Below, piece by piece: positions 36,539-44,273 of a DNA stretch of 64,000 nucleotides. The notes beneath the pieces were generated by a model that worked only from the letters and a program-made list of their open reading frames with translations, was not told the origin of the DNA and did no database searches. The stretch is from Bacteroidales bacterium (GTDB lineage: Bacteria; Bacteroidota; Bacteroidia; Bacteroidales; WCHB1-69). Positions within the stretch are counted from its first letter, which is position 1; each line of letters opens with the position of its first letter. Location: positions 1 through 64,000 of the forward strand of contig JAFZIP010000007.1 in NCBI GenBank assembly GCA_017554325.1, given 5' to 3'. Position numbers and translations under genes: made by a program.

Positions 36539-37024
36539 TTACAAATTCAACATCCCGAATTTTTGGGTGTAGGGAATGTGAATATCGGTGAAGTCAAACG
36601 AGACTTTTCCGTTGTCTTTCAGAATGTCATACATTCGTCGGCTTGCCGTGTCAGAGGTCAAGTAGTATGAAGCGGATTCGCATTGCGCCTGTATGAGGAG
36701 TTTGACATCGTTTTGAATAATAATACGGGCATCCACCTCTAACACGCCCTTTGATTTTGCTTCATACAGTATCTTCGCACTTTCACCCGATTTGCTGGCA
36801 TGATATGCGTTGAATGGAGAGAGGAGAATGTTTCGGAGCGGGAGGTTTTGTATGCTATCTTTCACGCAAAATTCAGCAACGGCTATGGTACTCATCCGCA
36901 TAATGTAATCGCGTTCAAGAAAATATTGGAAATAACCAAGTGCATTGTTATGCAGGTCGTTGGTTTCGTCAAGCAGGCGAATCACAAACCCCGTGTCACA
37001 AAAAACTATTTTGTCATCCTTCAT
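36539..37024 (-). CDS. PIN-domain protein, probable ribonuclease toxin
   Basis: A 161-residue protein with the layout of a PIN domain: an early Asp in VFCDTGFVIRLLDE, a Glu in STIAVAEFCV, and a late acidic pair in IQNDVKLLIQAQ and YYLTSDTAS. PIN domains are Mg-dependent RNases and are the toxic part of VapBC toxin-antitoxin pairs. The start overlaps the partner's stop by 11 bp, so the two are co-translated, partner first, as with antitoxin then toxin. The stop lies 14 bp inside the island boundary. Length is a bit above typical VapC (about 130-140). Toxicity is inference. Confidence 0.75.
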   Translation of the reverse strand: MKDDKIVFCDTGFVIRLLDETNDLHNNALGYFQYFLERDYIMRMSTIAVAEFCVKDSIQNLPLRNILLSPFNAYHASKSGESAKILYEAKSKGVLEVDARIIIQNDVKLLIQAQCESASYYLTSDTASRRMYDILKDNGKVSFDFTDIHIPYTQKFGMLNL

Positions 37025-37796
37025 AATTCCCTCCTCTTATTTCATGCAAGTATTCGTCCACATCCACACCCGACCATATCGGCGTGGAAGCCTCAATCTT
37101 TTGTTTCAAATAGTCCATATCAAATTTTGGCTCAAACTCAATCAGTTCCTTCAACTTGAGCGAGGAACTGTCAATTGCACCAGTGACAATGTTCTGCTTT
37201 GCAACCGCAACAACTCCATATCTCCTGTACAACGGGTTGCCTGGATAGTTTGCAAGATACTCTTTGTCGGCATCTATTTTCACCGCACCGTCCTTGGTGT
37301 CCAAATGTATGTTGGACTTGTTTTTGCCTCCCGCATCGATAAGTGTGCCGTAATAATAGACCTCGGCATCCACCCACAGACTCTCGGTGCGTCGAAGTTC
37401 TGTATCCGGGGCGATTCTTACCACTGATTGTTTATTTTCAGAGGAATGTATGTCTAAAGAAAGATTGTTTTGGACGGCAAACCGCTGAAAATTCTCGAAT
37501 GCAACCGCCGTTTTGGGTTCAAGGGCATCCAATGGGTTGGTTGTTGACAGCATCAATGTGAGAATGGAGGCGAACTCAACTGCCTTTTGCTTACTGACGG
37601 TGAAAATATTCTTCACAGAGCCGTTCTCAACGTGAAAGGTGGCGACAGGACGGTCTTTTTTCTTGTCAAGGTCAAGCATGGCGGAAGCATACTCCAACAC
37701 ATCACGCATAAGAGTTATATCGTAATTGTCGGGAGTGAGCGGCTCTGCACCATACTTGCCGTCTATGTGTATAATGACCTGCCCTTGGTTTTCCAT
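37014..37796 (-). CDS. Unrecognised partner of the PIN protein, candidate large antitoxin
   Basis: About 260 residues from ATG 37794-37796. An open frame extends to 37913 but that part lies across the -7 element and the tRNA terminator, so it is rejected. I do not recognise the family. It begins VIIHIDGKYGAEPLTP, has alternating helix and strand character, and a middle part with SLWVDAEVYYYGTLIDAGGK. The C-terminus ends PIWSGVDVDEYLHEIRGG, an acidic-amphipathic tail that resembles the toxin-binding ends of VapB-type antitoxins. It is far larger than normal VapB (70-90) and lacks an obvious N-terminal DNA-binding domain. Gene order and overlap with the PIN gene suggest that it neutralises or regulates it. 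Confidence 0.6.
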   Translation of the reverse strand: MENQGQVIIHIDGKYGAEPLTPDNYDITLMRDVLEYASAMLDLDKKKDRPVATFHVENGSVKNIFTVSKQKAVEFASILTLMLSTTNPLDALEPKTAVAFENFQRFAVQNNLSLDIHSSENKQSVVRIAPDTELRRTESLWVDAEVYYYGTLIDAGGKNKSNIHLDTKDGAVKIDADKEYLANYPGNPLYRRYGVVAVAKQNIVTGAIDSSSLKLKELIEFEPKFDMDYLKQKIEASTPIWSGVDVDEYLHEIRGGNYEG

Positions 37797-37817
37797 TCCT
37801 TTTGTTTTTTCAGAATG

Positions 37818-37825
37818 CAAAAATA
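37818..37825 (-). promoter_or_regulatory. -7 element TATTTTTG for the island operon
   Basis: Reverse-strand TATTTTTG, 22 bases upstream of the chosen start of the PIN partner; it lies inside the island, so the element carries its own promoter. Confidence 0.65.
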
Positions 37826-37875
37826 CAACTTTTCTTGATATCCTCACTACACCTCTCCTCCTCAATGAGCCAAAC

Positions 37876-37910
37876 AAAAAAAGCACTCGCAAATTTCTTC
37901 GCAAGTGCTT
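37876..37910 (-). terminator. tRNA-Asn terminator (island-borne copy)
   Basis: Arms AAGCACT (37881-37887) and AGTGCTT (37904-37910), followed in the minus direction by seven T. A near-identical hairpin lies at 36440-36474. Confidence 0.8.
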
Positions 37911-37961
37911 CATGTTTTGCGCTCCCTCAAGGACTTGAACCTTGGACCCTCTGATTAACAG
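37876..37961 (-). repeat. Proximal direct repeat (att-like) within tRNA-Asn
   Basis: 86 bp, 84 identical to 36440-36525. It covers the anticodon loop (AACAG at 37957-37961) through the tRNA 3' end and the terminator. Confidence 0.92.
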
Positions 37962-37993
37962 TCAGATGCTCTAACCAACTGAGCTAAGGAAGC
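37920..37993 (-). tRNA. tRNA-Asn (anticodon GTT)
   Basis: A 74-nt cloverleaf on the minus strand: acceptor GCTTCCT pairs with AGGGAGC, discriminator G, D-arm AGCTCAGTTGGTTAGAGC, anticodon stem TCTGA/TCAGA with loop CTGTTAA (anticodon GTT), T-arm with GGTTCAAGTCC. No CCA is encoded. Its 3' half is duplicated at 36484-36525 by the island insertion. Confidence 0.96.
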
Positions 37994-38022
37994 GGATGTT
38001 TAACCGCTTTGGTTAACGGCTG

Positions 38023-38030
38023 CAAAAATA
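38023..38030 (-). promoter_or_regulatory. -7 element TATTTTTG for tRNA-Asn
   Basis: Reverse-strand TATTTTTG about 30 bases upstream of the tRNA 5' end. The leader contains the inverted repeat GTTTAACC...GGTTAAC (37998-38017). Confidence 0.55.
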
Positions 38031-38070
38031 CATTTTTTTTAATATGATTCAATACTTTTGAAAAAAAAAT

Positions 38071-38078
38071 TATTTTTG
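38071..38078 (+). promoter_or_regulatory. -7 element TATTTTTG for second YitT gene
   Basis: TATTTTTG, 70 bases before ATG 38148; a second possible element, TACTTTTG, lies at 38053-38060. Confidence 0.5.
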
Positions 38079-38147
38079 CAAAAAATTATCTCCGTAACTA
38101 TTGCCTAATCGTTTTAAAGTCAATTATATAATAATCATCATCCCATT

Positions 38148-39011
38148 ATGATAACCCGCAAGCAGGTTTTCACCGAGATCAAAAACTACTTTTTCATCAC
38201 CATCGGTTTGGCCATTTTTGTGCTCGGATGGTCCGCATTCATGACTCCTTTCAAAGTTACGGGCGGCGGCGTGGCCGGCATCGCCTCCATCCTCTACTTC
38301 GCCACAGGCATCCCCATCGGCTTCACCACCTTTGCCCTGAACGCCATCCTTATCGCCATCGCCTGGAGGGTCCTCGGACCGAAGTTCTGCATCAATTCGC
38401 TGATTTGCACCGTAATCATATCTGTTTTCTTCTATATCGGCCAGCAAATCTTTACAAAACCTCTCGTGGATGACATGTTCATGAGTGTCATCATAGGTGC
38501 CTCTCTGGGCGCACTCGGCGCAGGTATCTCCATCAACTGGGGCGGCAATACCGGTGGCCTCGACATCGTCGCACTCATGGTGGGCAAGTACCGCAACATC
38601 TCCTACGGCAAGGTAAACATGATGGCCAACCTCCTCATCGTCGGCTCCTCGTTCTTCATCCTCATGGATGTGCAGAAACTCGTCTATAGCTTCGTGGTGC
38701 TCTTTGTAGGTATGTTGGTGGCCGACACGGTGATCGACGGTTTCCACCAGACCTACCAGTTTATGGTTTTTTCCAAGAAGAATGACGAGATATCCCATCG
38801 CATTAACCAGGAACTGCACCGCGGAGCCACATTCCTGAAAGGTTATGGCTCCTACAACCGCCAGGAGAACGACGTCCTCCTGATTATCGCCCATCGCTCT
38901 GACAAGGTTCGGGTCACCCGCATCATCAAAGAGATCGACAGCACCGCATTCGTCACCATTACCAAAACCTCCAGCGTCTTCGGCAAAAACTTCGACACGT
39001 TGAAATTATAA
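38148..39011 (+). CDS. YitT family membrane protein (second copy)
   Basis: A 287-residue protein, paralogue of the one at 20026-20964. It has five predicted membrane helices (YFFITIGLAIFVLGWSAFM; FTTFALNAILIAIAWRVLG; ISVFFYIGQQIF), the conserved loop NWGGNTGGLDIVAL, and the C-terminal DUF2179-type domain (FMVFSKKNDEISHRINQEL, LLIIAHRSDKVRVTRIIKEI). Function unknown for the family; proposed small-molecule or ion transport. It is followed by a direct-repeat gap and ispE. Confidence 0.9.
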   Translation: MITRKQVFTEIKNYFFITIGLAIFVLGWSAFMTPFKVTGGGVAGIASILYFATGIPIGFTTFALNAILIAIAWRVLGPKFCINSLICTVIISVFFYIGQQIFTKPLVDDMFMSVIIGASLGALGAGISINWGGNTGGLDIVALMVGKYRNISYGKVNMMANLLIVGSSFFILMDVQKLVYSFVVLFVGMLVADTVIDGFHQTYQFMVFSKKNDEISHRINQELHRGATFLKGYGSYNRQENDVLLIIAHRSDKVRVTRIIKEIDSTAFVTITKTSSVFGKNFDTLKL

Positions 39012-39050
39012 GCCATTAGCCGTTATATTAGCCAATACCACCAGTTCATG

Positions 39051-39088
39051 GTTCATAGTCATCGTTCAAAGTTCATAGTCATCGTTCA
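39051..39088. repeat. Tandem 18-bp direct repeat before ispE
   Basis: GTTCATAGTCATCGTTCA occurs at 39051-39068 and 39071-39088, period 20, with further GTTCA/TCATCG fragments on both sides. It occupies the gap between the second YitT gene and ispE. Confidence 0.85.
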
Positions 39089-39112
39089 TCGTCATTCTCA
39101 AATTTCCTCCCC

Positions 39113-39883
39113 ATGCCCACATCCCTCGTCAATTGCAAAATCAACCTCGGTCTGAACATCATCCGCAAACGCGCGGATGGATACCACGACCTGCAAACCG
39201 TATTCTATCCGGTGGATTATTTCACGGACCATATTTCGTTAGAGTATGCGTCTCAGGATTTTGAATTCGTCTGCCGCAGTGCGCAGGATGTGGGTCCGGA
39301 TGAGGACAACCTTTGTGTCAAGGCGTTCCGCCTGTTGCAGCGCGATTACGGCATACAAGGTGTGCGGTTGACACTGGACAAGCACATTCCCACGGGCGCG
39401 GGTTTGGGCGGGGGCTCCGCCGATGCGGCTTTTACGCTCAAGTTGCTGGCTAAACACTTCAATCTGCCCGTTGACAATCAGACCCTGAAACACTATGCCG
39501 CGCAACTGGGCAGCGATGTTCCCTTTTTTATCGACAACACTCCCGTCTATGCCACAGGTCGCGGTGAGATCATGACCCCGGTTGACCTGGATTTGTCGCT
39601 ATACAATATATATATAGTAAAACCTGACATTTCTGTCTCCACGCGCGAGGCATACGCAGGCGTGCGCCCGCATGAGGCGGACCTCAATTTTGCCGACATT
39701 GTGCGCGATGTGCCTGTACATGAGTGGAAAAACTATCTTTTCAATGATTTTGAAGCGTCGGTTTTCCAATTGCATCCGCAATTGGAAGGCATCAAACAGA
39801 AATTCTATGACGACGGGGCTTTATACGCTGCCATGTCGGGCAGCGGTTCGGCCGTTTTCGGCATCTTCCCTAAAGGAATCTAA
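39113..39883 (+). CDS. ispE: 4-diphosphocytidyl-2-C-methyl-D-erythritol kinase
   Basis: A 256-residue GHMP kinase that phosphorylates CDP-ME in the MEP isoprenoid pathway. Visible signatures: N-terminal CKINLGLNIIRKRADGYHDL, the ATP-binding glycine loop PTGAGLGGGSADAAF, GSDVPFFI, and the C-terminal AAMSGSGSAVFGIF. Length is slightly short but normal for Bacteroidota. It works two steps... immediately before IspF, which is encoded here as part of the fusion at 6003-8507. No TAnnTTTG element was seen in the repeat-filled gap; it may be transcribed from the upstream YitT promoter. Its stop overlaps the convergent gtrA stop by 4 bp. Confidence 0.95.
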   Translation: MPTSLVNCKINLGLNIIRKRADGYHDLQTVFYPVDYFTDHISLEYASQDFEFVCRSAQDVGPDEDNLCVKAFRLLQRDYGIQGVRLTLDKHIPTGAGLGGGSADAAFTLKLLAKHFNLPVDNQTLKHYAAQLGSDVPFFIDNTPVYATGRGEIMTPVDLDLSLYNIYIVKPDISVSTREAYAGVRPHEADLNFADIVRDVPVHEWKNYLFNDFEASVFQLHPQLEGIKQKFYDDGALYAAMSGSGSAVFGIFPKGI

Positions 39884-40377
39884 TACTTCAAAATCAGGAA
39901 AATTGCCAATTCTGATGCCAGCACGGCGCACAAACAGAGCCAGTGCCAACCTTTTGCCTTGTTTGTATATACGAAATGCTTGTTCAGCGTATAGTTGAGC
40001 AGACCGACCGGAATGGCCATCAGCGTGAGGTTCAGGTAGTTGTTGCGACTGCCCAGATGCTGCAGCAGGGCGATGCCGCCTATGTTCAGCAGATAGGTGA
40101 ATGTGGTTACCAGAAGAAATCTGAAAAACAGCCTGTTTTTCTTGTTCTTGAAAACGAGTATGCCATACGTCTTGAAATTGAACAGGATGCTGACGATGGT
40201 GGCCAGGAAATTGGACACGATGTAGGCATGGTTGAGTTTCAGAAGATGTTCGAAAATGTAAAGAAACAGGTAGTTGATGAACAACCCAAAGAGCGTGTTC
40301 AGGATGGCCGTGAGGATAAACCTGATGAATTGAGGCGTGAATATCTTAACAATAAGTACCTTGAGTTTCTCTATCAT
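39880..40377 (-). CDS. GtrA family membrane protein
   Basis: About 165 residues from ATG 40375-40377, chosen because the -7 element at 40397-40404 places the transcript start after the upstream ATG. Four membrane helices: FIRFILTAILNTLFGLFINY, AYIVSNFLATIVSILFNF, FFRFLLVTTFTYLLNIGGIA and the C-terminal LCAVLASELAIFLIL. Motifs KHFVYTNKA and FNFKTYGILVF fit GtrA proteins, which are proposed to flip undecaprenyl-linked sugars or otherwise support surface polysaccharide modification. No glycosyltransferase is adjacent, so the partner is unknown. Confidence 0.88.
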   Translation of the reverse strand: MIEKLKVLIVKIFTPQFIRFILTAILNTLFGLFINYLFLYIFEHLLKLNHAYIVSNFLATIVSILFNFKTYGILVFKNKKNRLFFRFLLVTTFTYLLNIGGIALLQHLGSRNNYLNLTLMAIPVGLLNYTLNKHFVYTNKAKGWHWLCLCAVLASELAIFLILKY

Positions 40378-40396
40378 CTCAAAAAATAGTGAGCGG

Positions 40397-40404
40397 CAAA
40401 GATA
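40397..40404 (-). promoter_or_regulatory. -7 element TATCTTTG for gtrA-like gene
   Basis: Reverse-strand TATCTTTG, 20 bases upstream of the chosen ATG. Confidence 0.6.
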
Positions 40405-40431
40405 CAAAAAAGGAATTACAAAGAGCGTCCT

Positions 40432-43254
40432 TTATCTTATTACGGTGATGGTGCCGTGATAATCAACGGTTTTCACTTTCCCTTTATAATAAAATGTGTA
40501 GTAATATACGCCGTCGCTGAGCTGGGAAGCGTCGAAATATTGCGTTCCCCTGACAATCTCCCCGTTAACCGCGTAGGTGTCGTAGTTTTTGGCATGATAA
40601 ACCATCTTGCCCCAGCGATCATAGATGTACAGCTCGTTGGACCGATATTCGTCGGGATCCTCCGGGTTGTAATTGATGTTCAGATTCTGGATGGCAAAGC
40701 AGTCGTTGGACCCGTCGCCGTTGGGCGTGATGACATTCGGGAAGATAAGGTCATCCTCAATCACCACCGTGTGCGTGATGCTGCTGGAACACCCGAAGCT
40801 GCTGATGAGGCTCAAGGTGACATTGTAATCTCCCCACGAAGCGTAGGTGTGGTCGGGCGAAAAAGCCGCCGTGTCGGAACTGCCGTCGCCGAAATCCCAT
40901 CGGAGCTTGATGTCGCCGCTTTCCACAAAGGTGGAATCGGCATAATTGTGGAAATGGATGAGGCCGTTGCTTTCGCTGTACAAGGAGATTTCTGGTTCGG
41001 AAACAAATTCAGCCAAGGGTTGATGGTATATGTGCAGGCAATTCCATTTAAAGAGGGAGTCGTAGCAGCCTTCGGGGGTGTGAACTCGCAGGCCTACGGT
41101 GTAGGTTCCTGGCTCCTCAATGGTGATCACCGGGTTTTTGTTGGGCGAGGCGTAGGCCAAAGATCCATCTTCGTGTAATATCATCCATTCGTACAGGTAG
41201 TCAGGGTTTTCAACGGTGGTCTCGTCAAACAAACGGACCGTGGCGGGCGCGCAACCGGTGGTGTCTGCCATGCGGAAATCCGCATGGGGCACTTCCAGCA
41301 CACTCAGATGGATAGTGTCGCTGCCATAGCAGGTCAGGTTGTTGGTACTGTCCGTGGTGGCTATGAAAACCGTGTAGGTCCCCGCCGATGCCACTTGGAT
41401 GTCGGGGGACTCGTCGCCCGTGTTCCATACGTAAGTGGTATTGGGCTCGTTGTAGTTGCTGGCAATCACGGTCCGGTCGCCATAGCAGATATGGAAGTCC
41501 TCCCCTAAATCGGGCTTGGGCGACTGCACCACATGGAGCGGGACTATCGTGTCGTAAACGCAACCAAAATCATCCACCACCACGGCTGTATAGTTGATAT
41601 CTCCAGATTCCTCAGGTACGATATACATGCTGCTGGCTCCGGGGCCCACCAGATAGGTGGTGTCCACGTGCACGGCGTACGACCAGTTCTGCGGCAGCAG
41701 ATGCGGATCCAGCGCAATCTCCCATTCGTGCAGGTATCCGTTGTCGTTGGTCCACAAATCCTGTATTTCAATGTACCAACTGCCGTTCAGCGGGCAGCCT
41801 ACCATGCCTGCAAAACTCTGGTTGGGATGGTAGATTTGCGTCATGTTGGCCACATCGCTGGAGTCTATCACGTATGAGTAGCTGCCATCGTCCCACATGG
41901 GGTTATATATATAATGAATGTTGGCCGGTTCGTAGCAATAGCCGTATGTGCCGCCAGCGTACTGATACCCTAATGTGGTGTTGTTGGACCAGACATAGTT
42001 CCAGGCTTCGCCCATGGGGTTTTGGGCAGGGTTGCAGCTGGTCACCTCTTGCAACCGGTTGGCACGTCCCAGATTTGTTCTGAAATAGTGGGAGATGCCG
42101 CCCCATCCGTCGTTCTGGTAGTCGGGCACGATGCGGCATGAACTGCCATTCGGGCAGAACAGCTTGATACGGATGTCCTCAATGGCCGAATGCTCCATCT
42201 TGATGCGTACAAAGAGGATGTCGTTGGCGTTGGTGATGGTGGCAGTGGGCGCAAAGGAGGTGAAGTTGACGTATGAACGGTAATAGTAGCCGTAAGGTGG
42301 ACAGCTGATGCCGTCGGGCAGGAACACCGTGTCGGTGACTCCAAGAGAGGTGATTTGCTCGCTGCCGACAGAATCCAACTGCAAACTCGATATCTGGTCA
42401 TAACCCACGCTCAGGTCCAGCTGCTGGCCCGTGCAGATGGGGGGCAACTGGCTGATGTCGCGGATCGGGTTTTTCGACGTGCGCACACGGAAGGTGATAG
42501 GAATCAATGACAGGCATTGCGATTGGTCGGCAGCACTGATGGACACGTCGTATCCTCTGCCAGGCGTGAAATAGTAGTTCACGGAATTGCCACCGATGCT
42601 GTCGATCTCTTCCAAATCAAAATCCCAAAGGAAAGTCGTGGTGTTGTCCGACTGATGATAGCTGAAATCATTGTCCGGATATTCGCCACGCACGCTGAAA
42701 TGGAAGGTGTCGTAAGGGCATACGTCCACGTAATAATAGCCGTCCTCGGGGTCTATGTGGGGCAGATGGGAACAGTTGGCCGAGTCGATGTGGAGCGTTA
42801 TGCGTTGGCAGGGCGCGATGCAGCTGGTGCGGATCTCGAAACCGGAGCCCTCTCCGGAAGCGTCGGAGATAAACTGCAAAGTGATGGCTCCTGTGGTGTT
42901 CTGGATGGTGGCAGCATAGCGGAATGTGCCCGTGGGATCGTAGTTGTCGTTGTTGATCTTGTGGAGCACCGGTCCGCTGGTGCCCACGCCGTCGTAGATG
43001 GTCAACGTGTCGGAGGCATCAATGTCCAAGTCGGTGATCTCCACCATGACACAGCCGTTGTTGGGGTCGTTGGACAGGATGGTGAGCGTCTCGTTGACAT
43101 TGGGCGCGTAGTTGCCGGTAAGACCGCCATCGTCGTAAATTAATATATTGCAATTGGTTACGGAGGCTTGCGAACCCATCAGAACGGTGGTTTGGCCCCT
43201 AAGCACCATTATGCTGACACACAATATGAAAATAAAAAATAGAAATCTTTTCAT
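40432..43254 (-). CDS. Secreted multi-domain protein (CUB, P-domain-like, PKD) with gliding-type sorting domain
   Basis: About 940 residues from ATG 43252-43254 (signal peptide FLFFIFILCVSIMVLRG). Residues ~20-145 resemble a CUB domain (NCNILIYDDGGLTGNY, DTLTIYDGVGTSGP). Around 300-540 lies a proprotein-convertase P-domain-like part (MEHSAIEDIRIKLFCPNG, then GSWYIEIQDLWTNDNGYLHE). PKD-type repeats follow (TYVWNTGDESPDI, LRWDFGDGSSDTAAF, HTYASWGDYNVTLSL). The end is a CHU_C/gliding-motility C-terminal domain (NVITPNGDGSNDCFAI, LYIYDRWGKMVYH, DGVYYYTFYYKG), the type B sorting signal that depends on the T9SS and usually on a PorP/SprF partner. So it is a likely client of the secretion genes in this window. 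Role probably adhesive; unproven. Confidence 0.88.
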   Translation of the reverse strand: MKRFLFFIFILCVSIMVLRGQTTVLMGSQASVTNCNILIYDDGGLTGNYAPNVNETLTILSNDPNNGCVMVEITDLDIDASDTLTIYDGVGTSGPVLHKINNDNYDPTGTFRYAATIQNTTGAITLQFISDASGEGSGFEIRTSCIAPCQRITLHIDSANCSHLPHIDPEDGYYYVDVCPYDTFHFSVRGEYPDNDFSYHQSDNTTTFLWDFDLEEIDSIGGNSVNYYFTPGRGYDVSISAADQSQCLSLIPITFRVRTSKNPIRDISQLPPICTGQQLDLSVGYDQISSLQLDSVGSEQITSLGVTDTVFLPDGISCPPYGYYYRSYVNFTSFAPTATITNANDILFVRIKMEHSAIEDIRIKLFCPNGSSCRIVPDYQNDGWGGISHYFRTNLGRANRLQEVTSCNPAQNPMGEAWNYVWSNNTTLGYQYAGGTYGYCYEPANIHYIYNPMWDDGSYSYVIDSSDVANMTQIYHPNQSFAGMVGCPLNGSWYIEIQDLWTNDNGYLHEWEIALDPHLLPQNWSYAVHVDTTYLVGPGASSMYIVPEESGDINYTAVVVDDFGCVYDTIVPLHVVQSPKPDLGEDFHICYGDRTVIASNYNEPNTTYVWNTGDESPDIQVASAGTYTVFIATTDSTNNLTCYGSDTIHLSVLEVPHADFRMADTTGCAPATVRLFDETTVENPDYLYEWMILHEDGSLAYASPNKNPVITIEEPGTYTVGLRVHTPEGCYDSLFKWNCLHIYHQPLAEFVSEPEISLYSESNGLIHFHNYADSTFVESGDIKLRWDFGDGSSDTAAFSPDHTYASWGDYNVTLSLISSFGCSSSITHTVVIEDDLIFPNVITPNGDGSNDCFAIQNLNINYNPEDPDEYRSNELYIYDRWGKMVYHAKNYDTYAVNGEIVRGTQYFDASQLSDGVYYYTFYYKGKVKTVDYHGTITVIR

Positions 43255-43278
43255 AATGCAAGGGATTATTGTCGTCTG

Positions 43279-43286
43279 CAAAATTA
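43279..43286 (-). promoter_or_regulatory. -7 element TAATTTTG for the CUB/PKD protein gene
   Basis: Reverse-strand TAATTTTG, 25 bases upstream of ATG 43254, in an A/T-rich divergent gap shared with yceD. Confidence 0.55.
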
Positions 43287-43410
43287 ATAAAAAATATGTA
43301 CTACATAATGTATGTCGTGTTTTCGGTACAAAATGTTACGAAAAAAACAGACGCTGTTCTATGGTGAAAATAAATATGTTGGATATGAAGTTGTGATATT
43401 AAAAAAATCA

Positions 43411-43418
43411 TATATTTG
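43411..43418 (+). promoter_or_regulatory. -7 element TATATTTG for yceD-rpmF
   Basis: TATATTTG fits TAnnTTTG and lies 20 bases before ATG 43438. Confidence 0.6.
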
Positions 43419-43437
43419 CAGCCCAAAATTTCAAACG

Positions 43438-43992
43438 ATGGATATAAGGGACTTAAAGGAACAATTTAAGCTTCGGCTATCCGGAGTTGAAGACGGAACA
43501 TATTGTTATTCAATAGAATGCAATAAAGAGTTCTTTGAATTGGCTGAAATCTCCGATGTGCGCGACGGCAATTTGCATTTGCGGGTTGAAATGGAGAAAA
43601 CTGAGAAATTGGTGGTGCTGAACTGCCATTTCGAGGGTGAGGTGATTGCGCCGTGCGACCGTTGCCTTCTGCCGGTATCCATTCCGATGGATTTCGACAC
43701 GCGCTTGATTGTGAAGCTCGTGCCCATGGTGGAAGAGGGAGAGAATGATGACGATGACGACATCTGGGTGATGGATGAGAATACATACGAGCTGGATATT
43801 TTCCACTATGTGTATGAATCCATCTTCCTGGAGTTGCCACACCGGATTGTTCACGAGGACGATGAGAACGGAAACCCGACCTGTGATCCCGAGGTGATGC
43901 ACAAGCTGGAGGAGATGGAGAAAGCCAAGGCGGAGAAAGAAAAAGAAATGGATCCGAGATGGGAAGCGTTGAAGAATCTTAAATTAGATTAG
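43438..43992 (+). CDS. yceD: YceD family (DUF177) protein
   Basis: About 184 residues from ATG 43438-43440; an upstream frame to 43312 is before the promoter element. The conserved core is VLNCHFEGEVIAPCDRCLLP with the CxxC pair, then an acidic stretch EEGENDDDDDIW and PHRIVHEDDENGNPTCDPE. YceD is linked to 23S rRNA maturation and is nearly always followed by rpmF, as here (21-bp gap). Cytosolic. In many bacteria plsX and fabH come next, but not in this window. Confidence 0.92.
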   Translation: MDIRDLKEQFKLRLSGVEDGTYCYSIECNKEFFELAEISDVRDGNLHLRVEMEKTEKLVVLNCHFEGEVIAPCDRCLLPVSIPMDFDTRLIVKLVPMVEEGENDDDDDIWVMDENTYELDIFHYVYESIFLELPHRIVHEDDENGNPTCDPEVMHKLEEMEKAKAEKEKEMDPRWEALKNLKLD

Positions 43993-44013
43993 TAACTATA
44001 AAATTTAGATATT

Positions 44014-44202
44014 ATGCCAAATCCTAAAAGAAGACACTCAGCAATGAGAAGAGATAAGAGAAGAGCTCATGATTTTATCACTGCTCCTCAGTTGACGACT
44101 TGCAGCCATTGTGGTGCCCCCATCCTGACACATCGTATTTGTCCGGAATGCGGTTACTACAGAGGCAAACAAGCCATCGAAGTCAGCGGTGCCGCTCAGT
44201 AA
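44014..44202 (+). CDS. rpmF: Ribosomal protein L32
   Basis: A 62-residue L32 of the large ribosomal subunit. It starts with MPNPKRRHSAMRRDKRRAHD and carries a zinc ribbon with four Cys (CSHCG ... CPECG). It follows yceD as usual. A hairpin with T-run ends the pair before rdgB. Confidence 0.97.
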   Translation: MPNPKRRHSAMRRDKRRAHDFITAPQLTTCSHCGAPILTHRICPECGYYRGKQAIEVSGAAQ

Positions 44203-44232
44203 GCACACCCTGCGTTTTTTTTACTTAAGGTT

Positions 44233-44262
44233 AGATGACATAAGCAATTATGCCATCTTTTT
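44233..44262 (+). terminator. Hairpin terminator after rpmF
   Basis: Arms AGATGACATAA (44233-44243) and TTATGCCATCT (44248-44258) with one mismatch, GCAA tetraloop (44244-44247), then T-rich TTTTTC. It separates yceD-rpmF from rdgB. Confidence 0.75.
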
Positions 44263-44273
44263 CTGTTTATAAT

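Larger units (their letters stand above)
36440..37961. mobile_element. Mini-island inserted in tRNA-Asn, bounded by 86-bp direct repeats
   Basis: The repeats are 1436 bp apart, and the only content between them is a two-gene operon (PIN protein and partner) on the minus strand. The copy at 37876-37961 restores the 3' end of an intact tRNA-Asn, and the other copy is an orphan half, which is the standard outcome of tyrosine-recombinase integration at a tRNA anticodon loop. No integrase, excisionase or replication gene is present, so it is either a non-autonomous (satellite-like) element mobilised in trans or the decayed residue of a larger island. By eye the two genes are somewhat A/T-richer than neighbouring core genes. 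Confidence 0.82.

Noticed and set aside
37797..37913. N-terminal extension of the PIN partner (39 residues)
   Set aside because: It would overlap the -7 promoter element and the tRNA terminator; the internal ATG at 37796 fits the promoter spacing.
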